The translations under genes were made by a program, and so were the position numbers. This document shows positions 53,089-62,406 of a DNA stretch of 64,000 bases, in pieces; positions within the stretch are counted from its first letter, which is position 1; each line of letters opens with the position of its first letter. The notes beneath the pieces are model-generated. The model saw only the letters and a program-made list of their open reading frames with translations. It had not been told where the DNA came from and searched no databases. Source of the stretch: Cellulomonas fengjieae (GTDB taxonomy: Bacteria > Actinomycetota > Actinomycetes > Actinomycetales > Cellulomonadaceae); NCBI RefSeq assembly GCF_018388465.1, contig NZ_CP074404.1, positions 992,001-1,056,000 on the forward strand, written 5' to 3'.

Positions 53089-53877
53089 ATGGCGATGAGC
53101 GGCGCGAACGAGGTGCCCCTGCTGTCGCTGCGCGGGGTGAGCAAGCGTTTCGGGGCGGTGGAGGCGCTGGTCGGCATCGACCTCGACGTCCACGCGCACG
53201 AGGTGGTCGCGCTCGTCGGCGACAACGGTGCCGGGAAGTCCACGCTCGCCAAGATGATCTCGGGAGTGCTGACCCCGGACACGGGTCTCATCGAGATCGA
53301 CGGCGAGGTGGTGACCATCCCGACGCCGATCGCCGCGCACGCGCTCGGCATCGCGACCGTGTTCCAGGACCTCGCGCTGTGCGACAACCTCGACGTCACG
53401 TCGAACCTGTTCCTCGGCCGCGAGCTGCGCACCCGGCTGGGCCGCGACGACGAGCGCATGGAGCAGGTCGCACGGCAGACCCTCCGGAACCTGAACAGCC
53501 GCATCACGTCGGTGCGCTCGCCGCTGTCGACGCTGTCCAAGGGGCAGCGCCAGTCCGTCGCGATCGCGCGCACGCTCATCGGCAGCCCGCGCATCGTGGT
53601 CCTCGACGAGCCGACCGCCGCCCTGTCGGTGGCGCAGACAGCCGAGGTCCTCACGCACATCGAGCGGCTGCGCGACCTGGGGCTCGGGGTCGTCATCATC
53701 AGCCACAACATGAACGACGTCCGGGCGGTGTCCGACCGGATCCTGGTGCTCCGGCACGGCCGCCCCAACGGCGAGTTCGACGCCGCGACGGTCAGCCACG
53801 AGGCGCTCCTCGCGGCGATCACCGGGGCCACGCCGATCGGTCTGGCCGCGAGCATGTACGCCCGGATGGCGAACTGA
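53089..53877 (+). CDS. Single-domain sugar ABC transporter ATP-binding protein, orphan
   Basis: A 262-residue ATPase of the carbohydrate (CUT2/FrcA-like) group: RGVSKRFGAVEALVGIDL, Walker [18 protein letters not shown], a degenerate signature LSTLSKGQRQSVAIARTL, Walker [12 protein letters not shown] and ISHNMNDV. ATG 53089 has GAGGAG seven bases upstream. It has no permease or binding protein beside it, and the neighbouring transporter already has a complete fused ATPase. It may serve an unlinked transporter or form a mixed pair with MmsA. Confidence 0.88.
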   Translation: MAMSGANEVPLLSLRGVSKRFGAVEALVGIDLDVHAHEVVALVGDNGAGKSTLAKMISGVLTPDTGLIEIDGEVVTIPTPIAAHALGIATVFQDLALCDNLDVTSNLFLGRELRTRLGRDDERMEQVARQTLRNLNSRITSVRSPLSTLSKGQRQSVAIARTLIGSPRIVVLDEPTAALSVAQTAEVLTHIERLRDLGLGVVIISHNMNDVRAVSDRILVLRHGRPNGEFDAATVSHEALLAAITGATPIGLAASMYARMAN

Positions 53878-53967
53878 CGGGTGGTATGTCCGTCCTGTCC
53901 GGGTGGTGTGACGGATCGCTGGTGCGCCTGCGGCGTGTCACCGCCCGGGCGGGGGCGCAGCGCTGCC

Positions 53968-53973
53968 TAGTCT
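53968..53973 (+). promoter_or_regulatory. Putative -10 element of ftsE (TAGTCT)
   Basis: TAGTCT would start a transcript near 53980, about 48 bases before the ftsE GTG. The same TAGTCTCGAC string occurs upstream of smpB. Confidence 0.4.
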
Positions 53974-54027
53974 CGACGAGGCCGGTAGTAGTTCCCGCCT
54001 TGTCCCCGAGCACTGGCCACCGATGTC

Positions 54028-54717
54028 GTGATCCGTTTCGAGAACGTCACCAAGGTCTACGCGCGCGGCGCCCGACCGGCGCTGGACCGCGTGTCCCTGG
54101 ATGTCGAACGGGGTGAGTTCGTCTTCCTCGTCGGAGCCTCCGGCTCGGGCAAGTCGACCTTCCTGCGCCTCGTGCTGCGCGAGGAGCGGGCGTCGGCCGG
54201 CCGAGTCTTCGTCGCCGGCAAGGAGCTGGGCACGCTGTCGTCGTGGAAGGTCCCGGCCCTGCGACGCCACATCGGCGCGGTGTTCCAGGACTTCCGCCTG
54301 CTGCCCAACAAGACGGTGTTCGAGAACGTGGCGTTCGCGCTGCAGGTCATCGGCAAGCCGCGCCACCACATCCTGACCACCGTGCCGGACACGCTCGAGA
54401 TGGTCGGCCTGGCCGGCAAGGAGAAGCGCCGTCCGCACGAGCTGTCCGGCGGTGAGCAGCAGCGCGTCGCCATCGCCCGCGCGTTCGTCAACCGGCCCAA
54501 CATCCTGCTGTGCGACGAGCCCACGGGAAACCTGGACCCGACGACGTCCCTGGGGATCATGCGCCTGCTCGACCGGATCAACCGCACGGGCACGACCGTC
54601 GTCATGGCGACGCACGACGACGAGATCGTCGACCAGATGCGCAAGCGGGTCGTCGAGCTGTCCACGGGCGAGATGGTCCGTGACCAGTCGCGCGGCGTGT
54701 ACGGATCGGACCGCTGA
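54028..54717 (+). CDS. ftsE: Cell division ATP-binding protein FtsE
   Basis: A 229-residue ATPase of the FtsEX complex, which transmits a signal to cell-wall hydrolases at the division site. Walker A is [16 protein letters not shown], signature [17 protein letters not shown], Walker [17 protein letters not shown] 54028. The stop shares bases with the ftsX ATG (TGATG). Confidence 0.95.
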   Translation: MIRFENVTKVYARGARPALDRVSLDVERGEFVFLVGASGSGKSTFLRLVLREERASAGRVFVAGKELGTLSSWKVPALRRHIGAVFQDFRLLPNKTVFENVAFALQVIGKPRHHILTTVPDTLEMVGLAGKEKRRPHELSGGEQQRVAIARAFVNRPNILLCDEPTGNLDPTTSLGIMRLLDRINRTGTTVVMATHDDEIVDQMRKRVVELSTGEMVRDQSRGVYGSDR

Positions 54718-55631
54718 TGCGCCTGCAGTTCATCCTCTCCGAGATCGGCCAGGGCCTTCGCCGCAACCTGTCGATGACGATCTCCGTCATCCTGGTGACG
54801 TTCGTGTCGCTGACCTTCGTCGGCTCCGCCGTCCTGCTGCAGACGCAGATCGGCAAGATGAAGGACGACTGGTACGACAAGGTCGAGGTCTCCGTCTTCC
54901 TGTGCCCGCAGAACTCGACCGCGCCCACGTGCGCGAGCGGCGAGGTCACGGACGAGCAGAAGTCGCAGATCCAGGCGGCGCTCGCGTCGCCCGAGGTCGA
55001 CCCGTTCGTGGAGAAGGTCTACACGGAGACCAAGGAACAGGCCTACGAGGCGTTCCAGGAGCAGTTCAAGGACCAGTTCTGGGCCTCCGCGGCGACCGTC
55101 GACGACATGAACTCGTCGTACCGGATCAAGCTGACGGACCCCGAGAAGTACTCGGTGGTCTCGGAGGTCATCTCCGGCAAGGCGGGGGTGGAGGAGGTCA
55201 AGGACCAGCAGCGGCTGTTCGACCGGCTCTTCTCCGTGCTCAACAGCGCGACCCTGCTGGCCGGTGGGCTGGCGCTGGTGATGCTGCTGGCCGCCGTCCT
55301 GCTGATCACGACCACGATCCGGCTGTCCGCGCTGAGCCGCCGCCGGGAGACCGGCATCATGCGGCTGGTCGGGGCGTCCACCATGTTCATCCAGCTGCCG
55401 TTCATGCTCGAGGGGGCCATCGCCGCGACGATCGGCGCCCTGCTCGCCGTCGGTGGGCTCTGGCTGGGCGTGACGTACCTGATCGAGGACTGGCTCGGCG
55501 GCTCCGCGGGCTGGATCCCGTACGTCAGCACCGCCGACGTCCTGACCATCGCACCGGTGCTGATCGGGGTCGCGATCCTGCTCGCCGCGATCTCCTCGCT
55601 GGTGACCCTGAGCCGCTACACCAAGGTCTGA
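54717..55631 (+). CDS. ftsX: Cell division protein FtsX
   Basis: A 304-residue permease-like protein with four helices (about 22-42, 175-197, 222-245 and 275-298) and a large external loop between the first two that contains [10 protein letters not shown], whose two cysteines may pair. [25 protein letters not shown] is the conserved FtsX core. The external loop is where partners such as the following M23 protein would bind. Confidence 0.95.
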   Translation: MRLQFILSEIGQGLRRNLSMTISVILVTFVSLTFVGSAVLLQTQIGKMKDDWYDKVEVSVFLCPQNSTAPTCASGEVTDEQKSQIQAALASPEVDPFVEKVYTETKEQAYEAFQEQFKDQFWASAATVDDMNSSYRIKLTDPEKYSVVSEVISGKAGVEEVKDQQRLFDRLFSVLNSATLLAGGLALVMLLAAVLLITTTIRLSALSRRRETGIMRLVGASTMFIQLPFMLEGAIAATIGALLAVGGLWLGVTYLIEDWLGGSAGWIPYVSTADVLTIAPVLIGVAILLAAISSLVTLSRYTKV

Positions 55632-55633
55632 CC

Positions 55634-56959
55634 ATGAGCCGCCTGCGCGTGTCCGCGTTCCTGACCACGGTCGTCGTCCTGCTCTCGGCGTTCCTGGCCG
55701 GGCCCGCCGCCGCCGACAGCATCGACGACCGCCGCCGGGCGGCCCAGGCGCAGAAGGAGGCCATCGCCAAGGCGCGCGAGCAGACGCACGCCGCGATGGA
55801 GGGCGTCGACGCGAGCATCCAGGAGCTCGCCGTGCAGCTCTCGGACACGCAGGCGAAGATCCCGGGCGCGCAGGCGGCGCTCGACACGGCGAAGGCGCAG
55901 CTCGAGCAGGCGCAGCGCGAGGCGGCGATGATCGCGGCGCGGCTGGTGGACGCACAGGACCAGCAGGCGACGATCACGACGACGATCGCGCAGGACACCG
56001 AGCGCGCGACGCAGATGCGCGCCGCGATCGGGCAGATGGCCCGCGAGGCGTACAAGGGTGGCGGCGGCGTCTCCGGCGTCGACATCATCCTGGACGCCCA
56101 GAGCACCGACGACTTCGTGCAGCGCTACGGCCTCATGGCCACCGCGCTGCGCACGCAGGCCCAGATCCTCGACGAGCTCAAGGCGGCGGAGGCCGGCAAC
56201 CGCAACGCCGAGGCGCGGCTCGCCGCGGTCAAGGACAAGATCGCCGAGCTCAAGGCCGCAGCCGACCAGAAGGTCGTCGAGGCGGACGCCGCGAAGGTCG
56301 CCGCCACCGCGGCGAAGGAGGCGCTCGACGCCCTCCTGGCCCAGCAGGTGGCGCAGCAGGCGGCCCTCGACAGCACGCGGGCCTCGCTCGAGGCGCAGCT
56401 CGCCCAGGCCGACGCCGAGGCCGCGCAGGTGCAGAAGGAGCTCGAGCAGGCGGCCGCCGAGGCGCGTGCCCGCGACGCGGCGGCCGGCAGGCCGAAGCCC
56501 CAGCCCGGCCCGATCGGCGGCGGCGGGGGTGGCGGTGGCGGCGGTGGTGGTGCGCTGTTCGGCAACCCCACCAGCATCAGCCCGATGTACGTGACCTCCG
56601 ACTACGGCATGCGGCTGCACCCGACGCTGAACTACGTGCGGCTGCACGCCGGCATCGACCTGCGCACCTACTGCGGCACGCCGCTGTACGCCGGCCGCGC
56701 CGGCACGGTCACGTGGGCCAAGTCGCGGTTCGGCTTCGGCAACCAGGTGATGATCGACAGCGGGTTCGTCAACGGCAACGCCGTGTCGGCCAGCTACAAC
56801 CACATGACCAGCTTCGCGGTGGGCGCGGGCCAGAGCGTCGAGCGCGGCCAGCTCATCGGGTACGCCGGCAACACCGGCACCTCCGCGGCCTGCCACCTGC
56901 ACCTCGAGGTCTACCTGAACGGCCAGCCGACGAACCCCCGTCCGCTGCTCGGACTCTGA
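55634..56959 (+). CDS. Secreted M23 peptidase with coiled coil (FtsEX-linked, EnvC-like)
   Basis: A 441-residue secreted protein. A signal peptide ends near AGPAAADS; two long coiled coils follow (about 30-110 and 165-270). A glycine-rich hinge (about 290-305) leads to a LytM/M23 domain with metal ligands in [13 protein letters not shown] and [12 protein letters not shown]. It starts 2 bases after ftsX, in the arrangement of EnvC/PcsB-type FtsX partners (mycobacteria use RipC instead). It probably is a division hydrolase or activator controlled by FtsEX; all four zinc-site residues look intact. Confidence 0.9.
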   Translation: MSRLRVSAFLTTVVVLLSAFLAGPAAADSIDDRRRAAQAQKEAIAKAREQTHAAMEGVDASIQELAVQLSDTQAKIPGAQAALDTAKAQLEQAQREAAMIAARLVDAQDQQATITTTIAQDTERATQMRAAIGQMAREAYKGGGGVSGVDIILDAQSTDDFVQRYGLMATALRTQAQILDELKAAEAGNRNAEARLAAVKDKIAELKAAADQKVVEADAAKVAATAAKEALDALLAQQVAQQAALDSTRASLEAQLAQADAEAAQVQKELEQAAAEARARDAAAGRPKPQPGPIGGGGGGGGGGGGALFGNPTSISPMYVTSDYGMRLHPTLNYVRLHAGIDLRTYCGTPLYAGRAGTVTWAKSRFGFGNQVMIDSGFVNGNAVSASYNHMTSFAVGAGQSVERGQLIGYAGNTGTSAACHLHLEVYLNGQPTNPRPLLGL

Positions 56960-56979
56960 AAGCGCTGGTCCGGGCCAGG

Positions 56980-56985
56980 TAGTCT
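56980..56985 (+). promoter_or_regulatory. Putative -10 element of smpB (TAGTCT)
   Basis: TAGTCT would start a transcript near 56992, about 39 bases before smpB, whose message has GAGG ten bases upstream of the GTG. Confidence 0.45.
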
Positions 56986-57030
56986 CGACCTGCACACTCC
57001 CTTTCCAGCCAGGAACGAGGTTCGACCACC

Positions 57031-57501
57031 GTGGCCAAGGACGTCGGGCGCAAGGTCGTCGCGTCGAACCGCAAGGCCCGGCACGACTACGTCATCGAGG
57101 ACGTCTTCGAGGCCGGCATGGTGCTCAGCGGCACCGAGGTCAAGGCGCTGCGCATGGGCCGGGCCTCGCTGGTGGACGGCTGGTGCGAGGTGACCAACGG
57201 GGAGCTGTGGCTCGAGGGCGTGCACATCCCCGAGTACTCGCAGGGCACGTGGACCAACCACGCACCCCGCCGCAAGCGCAAGCTGCTCCTGCACCGCCAG
57301 GAGATCGACCGCCTGGAGTCCCGCACGCGGGAGAAGGGGCAGACGATCATCCCGCTGTCCTTGTACTTCCTCGACGGACGGGCCAAGGTAGAGATAGCGC
57401 TTGCCCGAGGCAAGCGCGAGTGGGACAAACGCCAGGCGCTACGCGAGAGGCAGGACAACTTGGAGGCCACCCGAGCCATCCGCGAGAAGCGCGACCTGTG
57501 A
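57031..57501 (+). CDS. smpB: SsrA-binding protein SmpB
   Basis: A 156-residue tmRNA partner for rescuing stalled ribosomes. [27 protein letters not shown] is the family signature, [15 protein letters not shown] and TIIPLSLYF follow, and the lysine-rich tail [19 protein letters not shown] folds in the ribosomal channel. GTG 57031. The next gene overlaps its stop (GTGA). ssrA lies about 4.5 kb downstream. Confidence 0.96.
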   Translation: MAKDVGRKVVASNRKARHDYVIEDVFEAGMVLSGTEVKALRMGRASLVDGWCEVTNGELWLEGVHIPEYSQGTWTNHAPRRKRKLLLHRQEIDRLESRTREKGQTIIPLSLYFLDGRAKVEIALARGKREWDKRQALRERQDNLEATRAIREKRDL

Positions 57502-59351
57502 GGGCCGTTCGCGCACTCCTGCTGGCACTGGGTCTGGTCGTCTCGCTGACCGCCGCTGCCGTCCCGGACCAGTCCGGGGGCCGCGAGATCACCCGCTACG
57601 ACGTCACGGCCGTGCTGGCCGAGGACGGCACCATGCGGGTGACCCTCGACTTCGACTTCGACTTCGGCTTCGAGTACGGGCACGGCCCGTACCTGACGCT
57701 GCCGACGCGCGTCTCCTACGACGACGAGCTGGACCGCGCCTTCCGGTACACGGACATCTCGGTGTCCTCCCCGTCGGGCGCCCCCGCCGATCTGCACACG
57801 GAGTCGGAAGACGACATGCTCCTGCTGCGCATCGGCGACGAGGACATCGACGACGTCAAGGGCGTGCAGACGTACCGCGTCGAGTACACCGCGGACGGAC
57901 TGCTCAACCCGGCCAACGCCCAGCACTCCGGCGACGAGCTGTACTGGAACGTCATCGGCTCCGGCTGGGACATCCCGCTGGGCGACCTGTCGGTGACCGT
58001 CGAGGGTCCCGCCCCGGTCGAGGGTGTCGCCTGCTTCGCCGGCTCGTACGGGTCCGATGCGCCGTGCACCTCGTCGTCGTTCGACGGCTCCACCGCGACG
58101 TTCACGCAGGACCTGCTTCCGTTCGGCTACCAGTTCTCCACCGTGACCGGCTGGCCCGCGGGCACGTTCCCCGGCGTCGAGCCGATCCTCGTCGACAAGA
58201 TCGACCCGCTCGCCCCCGTGCGGCCGCTCTCCGCGCTCGGCGGGGTCGCCCTGCTGGTGCTCGCCGGCGGTGCCGCCCTGGCGGTCGTGCGGGTGCGCCG
58301 CGTGGGCCGCGACCGCGCGTACCTCGGCCTGACGCCGGGGCTGCGGCCGGCCGAGAACCAGCCCGGTGCCGCGTCCGGCTTCCGTGACCGGCGCGAGGTC
58401 GTCTCGGTGCAGTTCCAGCCCCCAGAGGGCGTGCGCCCCGGGGAGGTCGGCACGCTCGTCGACGAGAAGGCCGATCCCGTCGACGTCACCGCCACCCTGG
58501 TGGACCTCGCGGTGCGCGGGTACCTGCGCATCGAGGAGGTGCCCCGCAAGGACCCGAAGAAGAAGCCGGACGACTGGACCCTCGTGCAGGTCAAGCGCGG
58601 CGACGGTGACCTCCTGCCGTACGAGCAGACGCTGATGCGCGAGCTCTTCAAGAAGAAGTCCTTCGAGGTCACGCTGTCGGACCTGAAGACGACCTTCGCC
58701 GCCTCCATGGCCAAGGTCCAGGACGGGCTCTACGACCACGTCACCGAGTCCGGCTGGTTCCGGTCCAACCCCAAGTCGGTGCGCACCGCCTGGTACGTCG
58801 TCGGCACCGTGATCGCCGTGCTGGGCGCCCTCGCGACGGTGGGGGTGTTCGCCGCCGGGGTGCAGGTGCCCGGGCTCGGTCTGGTGCCGCTCGCGGTGGC
58901 CATCGTCGGCGTGGTCGTCATCGTCCTGGGCAAGGCCGCACCCGCGCGCACCGAGGACGGCACCGCCGTGCTGGCCCAGGCCCTCGGGTTCCGCCGCTAC
59001 CTGGCCACCGCCGAGGCGAACCAGCTGCGGTTCGAGGAGGGCGAGGACATCTTCAGCCGGTACCTGCCGTACGCGATCGTCTTCGGGCTGGCCGACCGCT
59101 GGGCGCGCGTGTTCGCCGAGCTGGCCGCGCAGGGGCGCACGTTCGAGCAGCCGTCCTGGTACGTGGGCAGCTACCTGTACGGCGCGAACCTCTACTGGGC
59201 GACCTCGTTCGCCTCGTCGATGGACCGGTTCACGACGATTGCCACGCAGTCGATCTCCGCGCCCACGCCCGGGTCGTCGGGCGGCTCCGGGATGGGTGGC
59301 GGAGGGTTCTCCGGCGGTGGCGTCGGCGGCGGTGGTGGCGGGGGCTGGTAA
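57498..59351 (+). CDS. DUF2207 domain-containing membrane protein
   Basis: A 617-residue protein. A signal peptide (about 1-22) is followed by an external DUF2207 domain with [24 protein letters not shown] helix near residues 245-265 and two more near 430-475 flank a large cytoplasmic part. The C-terminal tail is a glycine run ending GGGGGGW, typical of this family. Function unknown. It is coupled to smpB by GTGA overlap; the family often sits near ftsE/X or smpB. Confidence 0.9.
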   Translation: MRAVRALLLALGLVVSLTAAAVPDQSGGREITRYDVTAVLAEDGTMRVTLDFDFDFGFEYGHGPYLTLPTRVSYDDELDRAFRYTDISVSSPSGAPADLHTESEDDMLLLRIGDEDIDDVKGVQTYRVEYTADGLLNPANAQHSGDELYWNVIGSGWDIPLGDLSVTVEGPAPVEGVACFAGSYGSDAPCTSSSFDGSTATFTQDLLPFGYQFSTVTGWPAGTFPGVEPILVDKIDPLAPVRPLSALGGVALLVLAGGAALAVVRVRRVGRDRAYLGLTPGLRPAENQPGAASGFRDRREVVSVQFQPPEGVRPGEVGTLVDEKADPVDVTATLVDLAVRGYLRIEEVPRKDPKKKPDDWTLVQVKRGDGDLLPYEQTLMRELFKKKSFEVTLSDLKTTFAASMAKVQDGLYDHVTESGWFRSNPKSVRTAWYVVGTVIAVLGALATVGVFAAGVQVPGLGLVPLAVAIVGVVVIVLGKAAPARTEDGTAVLAQALGFRRYLATAEANQLRFEEGEDIFSRYLPYAIVFGLADRWARVFAELAAQGRTFEQPSWYVGSYLYGANLYWATSFASSMDRFTTIATQSISAPTPGSSGGSGMGGGGFSGGGVGGGGGGGW

Positions 59352-59362
59352 GACTTGTGTCC

Positions 59363-60415
59363 ATGACGCTGCCGGTGATGCCGCCCGTGGACCCGATGCT
59401 CTCCAAGTCAGCCGCGACGATCCCGCCCGGCAAGCTCTACGAGCCCAAGTGGGACGGGTTCCGGGCGATCGTGTTCCGCGACGGGGACTCCGTCGAGATC
59501 GGCTCGCGCAACACCAAGCCGATGCAGCGGTACTTCCCGGAGATCGTCGAGGCGTGCCTCGCTTACCTGCCCGACCGGTGCGTCGTCGACGGCGAGATCA
59601 TCGTGCCGTCGTCGTCGGGCGGCCTCGATTTTGACGCCCTCCTGCAGCGGGTGCACCCGGCGGAGTCTCGCGTGCGGCTGCTGTCCGTCGAGACGCCCGC
59701 GCTGCTGGTGCTGTTCGACGTGCTGGCGCTCGGGGATGACGACCTGATGGGGCTGCCGTTCTCCTCGCGCAGGGAGGTTCTGGCGTCATTGGTGAAGCCC
59801 GGCGGACCGATCTCGATCACGGCGCAGACCGACTCCTTGGACGTCGCGGAGCAGTGGTTCTCGCAGTTCGAGGGCGCGGGGCTCGACGGCGTCGTCGCCA
59901 AGGACCCTGCCGGGCTGTACGAGCCCGGCAAGCGGACCATGCAGAAGATCAAGCACGAGCGCACCGCCGACTGCGTGGTCGCCGGGTACCGGCCGCACAA
60001 GTCCGGCGACGACGCCGTCGGGTCGCTCCTGCTGGGGCTGTACGACGACGACGGGGTGCTCGCGTCCGTCGGGGTCGCGGCGTCCTTCCCGATGGCGCGG
60101 CGGCGTTCGCTCGTCACCGAGCTTGCGCCCCTGGTAGTTCCCCTCGAAGGGCACCCGTGGGACTACTCGGCCTCCGGCCGCACGCCGCGCGAGGCGGCGG
60201 GCAGCCGCTGGTCCGCGGGCAAGGACCTGTCGTTCGTGCCGCTGGCGCCGACGCGGGTGGTGGAGGTTGCGTACGACCACATGGAGGGCGACAGGTTCCG
60301 GCACACCGCGCAGTTCCGCCGGTGGCGCCCGGACCGGGACCCGTCGTCGTGCACCTACGCGCAGCTCGAGGAGCCGGTGTCGTACTCGCTGTCGGACGTG
60401 CTCGCCACCCGCTGA
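59363..60415 (+). CDS. ligC: ATP-dependent DNA ligase, LigC type
   Basis: A 350-residue single-subunit ligase of adenylation and OB domains. The adenylation lysine is in LYEPKWDGFRAIVFRDG (motif I), motif III is CVVDGEIIV, motif IV GLDGVVAKDP and motif V KIKHERTADCVV. It resembles mycobacterial LigC, which begins similarly (xLPVMPPVxPML). LigC has been linked to base excision repair. ATG 59363 is 11 bases after the preceding stop; AAGACT seven bases upstream is only a weak -10. Confidence 0.92.
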   Translation: MTLPVMPPVDPMLSKSAATIPPGKLYEPKWDGFRAIVFRDGDSVEIGSRNTKPMQRYFPEIVEACLAYLPDRCVVDGEIIVPSSSGGLDFDALLQRVHPAESRVRLLSVETPALLVLFDVLALGDDDLMGLPFSSRREVLASLVKPGGPISITAQTDSLDVAEQWFSQFEGAGLDGVVAKDPAGLYEPGKRTMQKIKHERTADCVVAGYRPHKSGDDAVGSLLLGLYDDDGVLASVGVAASFPMARRRSLVTELAPLVVPLEGHPWDYSASGRTPREAAGSRWSAGKDLSFVPLAPTRVVEVAYDHMEGDRFRHTAQFRRWRPDRDPSSCTYAQLEEPVSYSLSDVLATR

Positions 60416-60488
60416 CTCCTCAGGTCGGGCCACGGCGTGCCGATGTGTCGGGCGACGGCTGGTCGAACCCGAGCGAAAGCAGCACTGC

Positions 60489-61019
60489 GTGCGCGCACCG
60501 AGCGTTGTCCCCACGGGAGTCGAGCGCACCTTCGGTGACGACGAGATCATCGTGTCCAAGACCGACACCAAGGGCCGGATCGCCTACGCCAACGCGGTGT
60601 TCCTGCGGGTGTCCGGGTACGCCGAGGCCGACGTCGTCGGCCAGCCCCACAGCGTGATCCGGCACCCCGAGATGCCCCGCATCATCTTCAAGATCCTGTG
60701 GGAGACCATCCAGGCAGGGCAGGAGATCTTCGCGTACATCAACAACCTCGCCGCCGACGGCGCCTACTACTGGGTGTTCGCCCACGTCACGCCTTCTTTC
60801 GACCCCGCCGGGTCGATCGTCGGCTACCACTCCAACCGGCGCAGCCCCGACCGCGCCGCGGTCCGCTCCATCGACGGCCTGTACGGCGCCCTGCACGCGG
60901 AGGAGGCCAAGCACGCCCGGCCCGCCGACGCGATGGCCGCCTCGGGCGTGCTGCTGGCGGCCGAGCTCGCGGCGCGAGGCATGACGTACGACGAGTTCGT
61001 GTGGAGCGTCGGCCGATGA
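60489..61019 (+). CDS. PAS domain sensor protein (Aer-like)
   Basis: A 176-residue soluble protein. An Aer-like PAS domain spans about 10-130: [46 protein letters not shown] and [14 protein letters not shown] helical C-terminus follows (about 140-176). It lacks a signalling domain of its own. The next gene, coupled by ATGA, encodes a soluble methyl-accepting protein, so the two may act as one receptor. Aer-type PAS domains bind FAD; cofactor binding here is unproved. Confidence 0.87.
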   Translation: MRAPSVVPTGVERTFGDDEIIVSKTDTKGRIAYANAVFLRVSGYAEADVVGQPHSVIRHPEMPRIIFKILWETIQAGQEIFAYINNLAADGAYYWVFAHVTPSFDPAGSIVGYHSNRRSPDRAAVRSIDGLYGALHAEEAKHARPADAMAASGVLLAAELAARGMTYDEFVWSVGR

Positions 61020-61903
61020 GGCGCTCGGCGACCGTTCCCGACGACCTGCCCCACTACCGCAGCGCGGTCGCCGCACTCTCGGAGGCCTTCGAGCGGGTGG
61101 CCGCCGGTGACCTGGAGGTCCGCGTCGCGCCCCTGGCCGGCCCGCCGGAGCTCGCCGCGCTGCGCGACGACGTCAACCACGGGCTCGACGTCATGGACGC
61201 CTTCGTCCGCGAGTCCGGCGCCTCGCTCACCGCGGCGGCCGAGGGGCGCTTCCACCGCCAGTTCCTGGTCCGCGGCATGCCCGGCACCTTCCGCGACGGG
61301 GCGGAGCGCATCAACACCGCGCGCGCCACCATGCAGGACGCCGCTCTTGCGCTCGAGGAGCAGTCCCTGACCCGCCAGCTCATGGTGGACAAGGTCGTCG
61401 AGGTGTCCGTGCACGTCGCCGCCGCGTCGACCGAGCTCGGCGCCTCCGCGCAGGTGCTCGCGCAGTCCGCGCAGTCGGGGGTCGACGAGGCGAACGCCGC
61501 GCTCAGCACCGTCGAGGCGCTCGAGCAGGCCGCCGTGGAGATCCAGCAGGCGGTGCAGCTGATCAAGAACGTCGCCAAGCAGACCCGCCTCCTGGCGCTC
61601 AACGCGACCATCGAGGCCGCCCGGGCGGGGGAGTTCGGCCGCGGCTTCGCCGTGGTCGCCGCCGAGGTCAAGACGCTCGCCGACGAGTCCGCCCGCTCGT
61701 CCGACGACATCACCGCCCAGGTCGCCGCGTCGCGCGCCGCCACCGACCTCGCCGTGCAAGCCATCGGCCGCGTCGCCGGCGCCATCCACGAGATGAACGA
61801 CCAGGTGGGCGGCATCGCGCAGGCCGCCGGGGGAGCGCAGGGGCTGTCCGAGCTGGCCGAGACGCTGCACAGCGACATCTCGCAGTTCGCGGCGCGGCGC
61901 TGA
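61016..61903 (+). CDS. Soluble methyl-accepting chemotaxis protein
   Basis: A 295-residue protein with no membrane helix. Residues 15-110 look like HAMP-type helical repeats, including [18 protein letters not shown] and [15 protein letters not shown]. The signalling domain (about 120-295) has the canonical tip [46 protein letters not shown]. It overlaps the PAS gene by ATGA. No cheA, cheW or cheR gene is in the window. The receptor could sense redox through the PAS protein. Confidence 0.88.
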   Translation: MRRSATVPDDLPHYRSAVAALSEAFERVAAGDLEVRVAPLAGPPELAALRDDVNHGLDVMDAFVRESGASLTAAAEGRFHRQFLVRGMPGTFRDGAERINTARATMQDAALALEEQSLTRQLMVDKVVEVSVHVAAASTELGASAQVLAQSAQSGVDEANAALSTVEALEQAAVEIQQAVQLIKNVAKQTRLLALNATIEAARAGEFGRGFAVVAAEVKTLADESARSSDDITAQVAASRAATDLAVQAIGRVAGAIHEMNDQVGGIAQAAGGAQGLSELAETLHSDISQFAARR

Positions 61904-61918
61904 ACGCCCGTGTCCGGC

Positions 61919-61924
61919 TATGCT
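61919..61924 (+). promoter_or_regulatory. Putative -10 element of ssrA (TATGCT)
   Basis: TATGCT would start the precursor near 61931, about 43 bases before the mature tmRNA end, which is then processed. Confidence 0.45.
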
Positions 61925-61973
61925 GGTGGTGCAGGCCGCGCTTCGGCTCGGTCGGTGCTTGAAAACTGAACAT

Positions 61974-62337
61974 GGGGGTGATCGGTTTCGACGGTGATCG
62001 TCGAACCAGGAGAAGCGGGTCGAGGACGCACGGTTATCTCGTCAACGCTCCGTGCAAACCAATAGGTGCCAATACAAACCGCACCGACTTCGCCCTCGCC
62101 GCCTGAGCGAGTCCCGAAGTCCGTTGGCCTGAGTACGCTCTCGACTCAGTAACCAGCGTCATCTAGAGAGCCACTGCTGGTAATCCTCGTCAGTGGGGTT
62201 GCCGGGACTTTTAGCTGACTGGGCCTGTCCACGGCTTGCCTGTGTGACCGTGGGGGCCGAGAAAATCACAGCAGGCTGCACCCGGAGAAGTCCTGGTACT
62301 GCGTCATCGGACGCGGGTTCGATTCCCGCCACCTCCA
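61974..62337 (+). ncRNA. ssrA: tmRNA
   Basis: A 364-base tmRNA. GGGGGUG at the 5' end pairs with CACCUCC near the 3' end, and GGTTCGATTCCCGCC (62317-62331) is the T-arm of the tRNA-like domain. The tag frame runs from GCC 62068 to UGA 62104-62106 and reads ANTNRTDFALAA, ending in the ALAA common to actinobacterial degradation tags. The genomic 3' end continues CAG after the discriminator A, so the CCA is added after transcription. Confidence 0.95.
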
Positions 62338-62352
62338 CAGTTTCGTATTGAC

Positions 62353-62390
62353 CAGAAGCAGCCATCCGCTGAGGCGGGTGGCTGCTTCTG
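62353..62390. terminator. 17-bp stem terminator between ssrA and hsdR
   Basis: A 17-bp stem with one G-T pair and a TGAG loop lies 16 bases after the tmRNA end. It can serve ssrA on the plus strand and hsdR on the minus strand. Confidence 0.85.
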
Positions 62391-62406
62391 TGTCTGTGGT
62401 GCGCCA

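Noticed and set aside
53083..53090. GGAAT before the orphan ABC ATPase as a second SigH promoter
   Set aside because: It overlaps the start codon and no GTT follows at 18 or 19 bases in a useful position.
62317..62331. T-arm-like sequence as a separate tRNA gene
   Set aside because: It is the tRNA-like domain of tmRNA; its acceptor pairs with 61974-61980.
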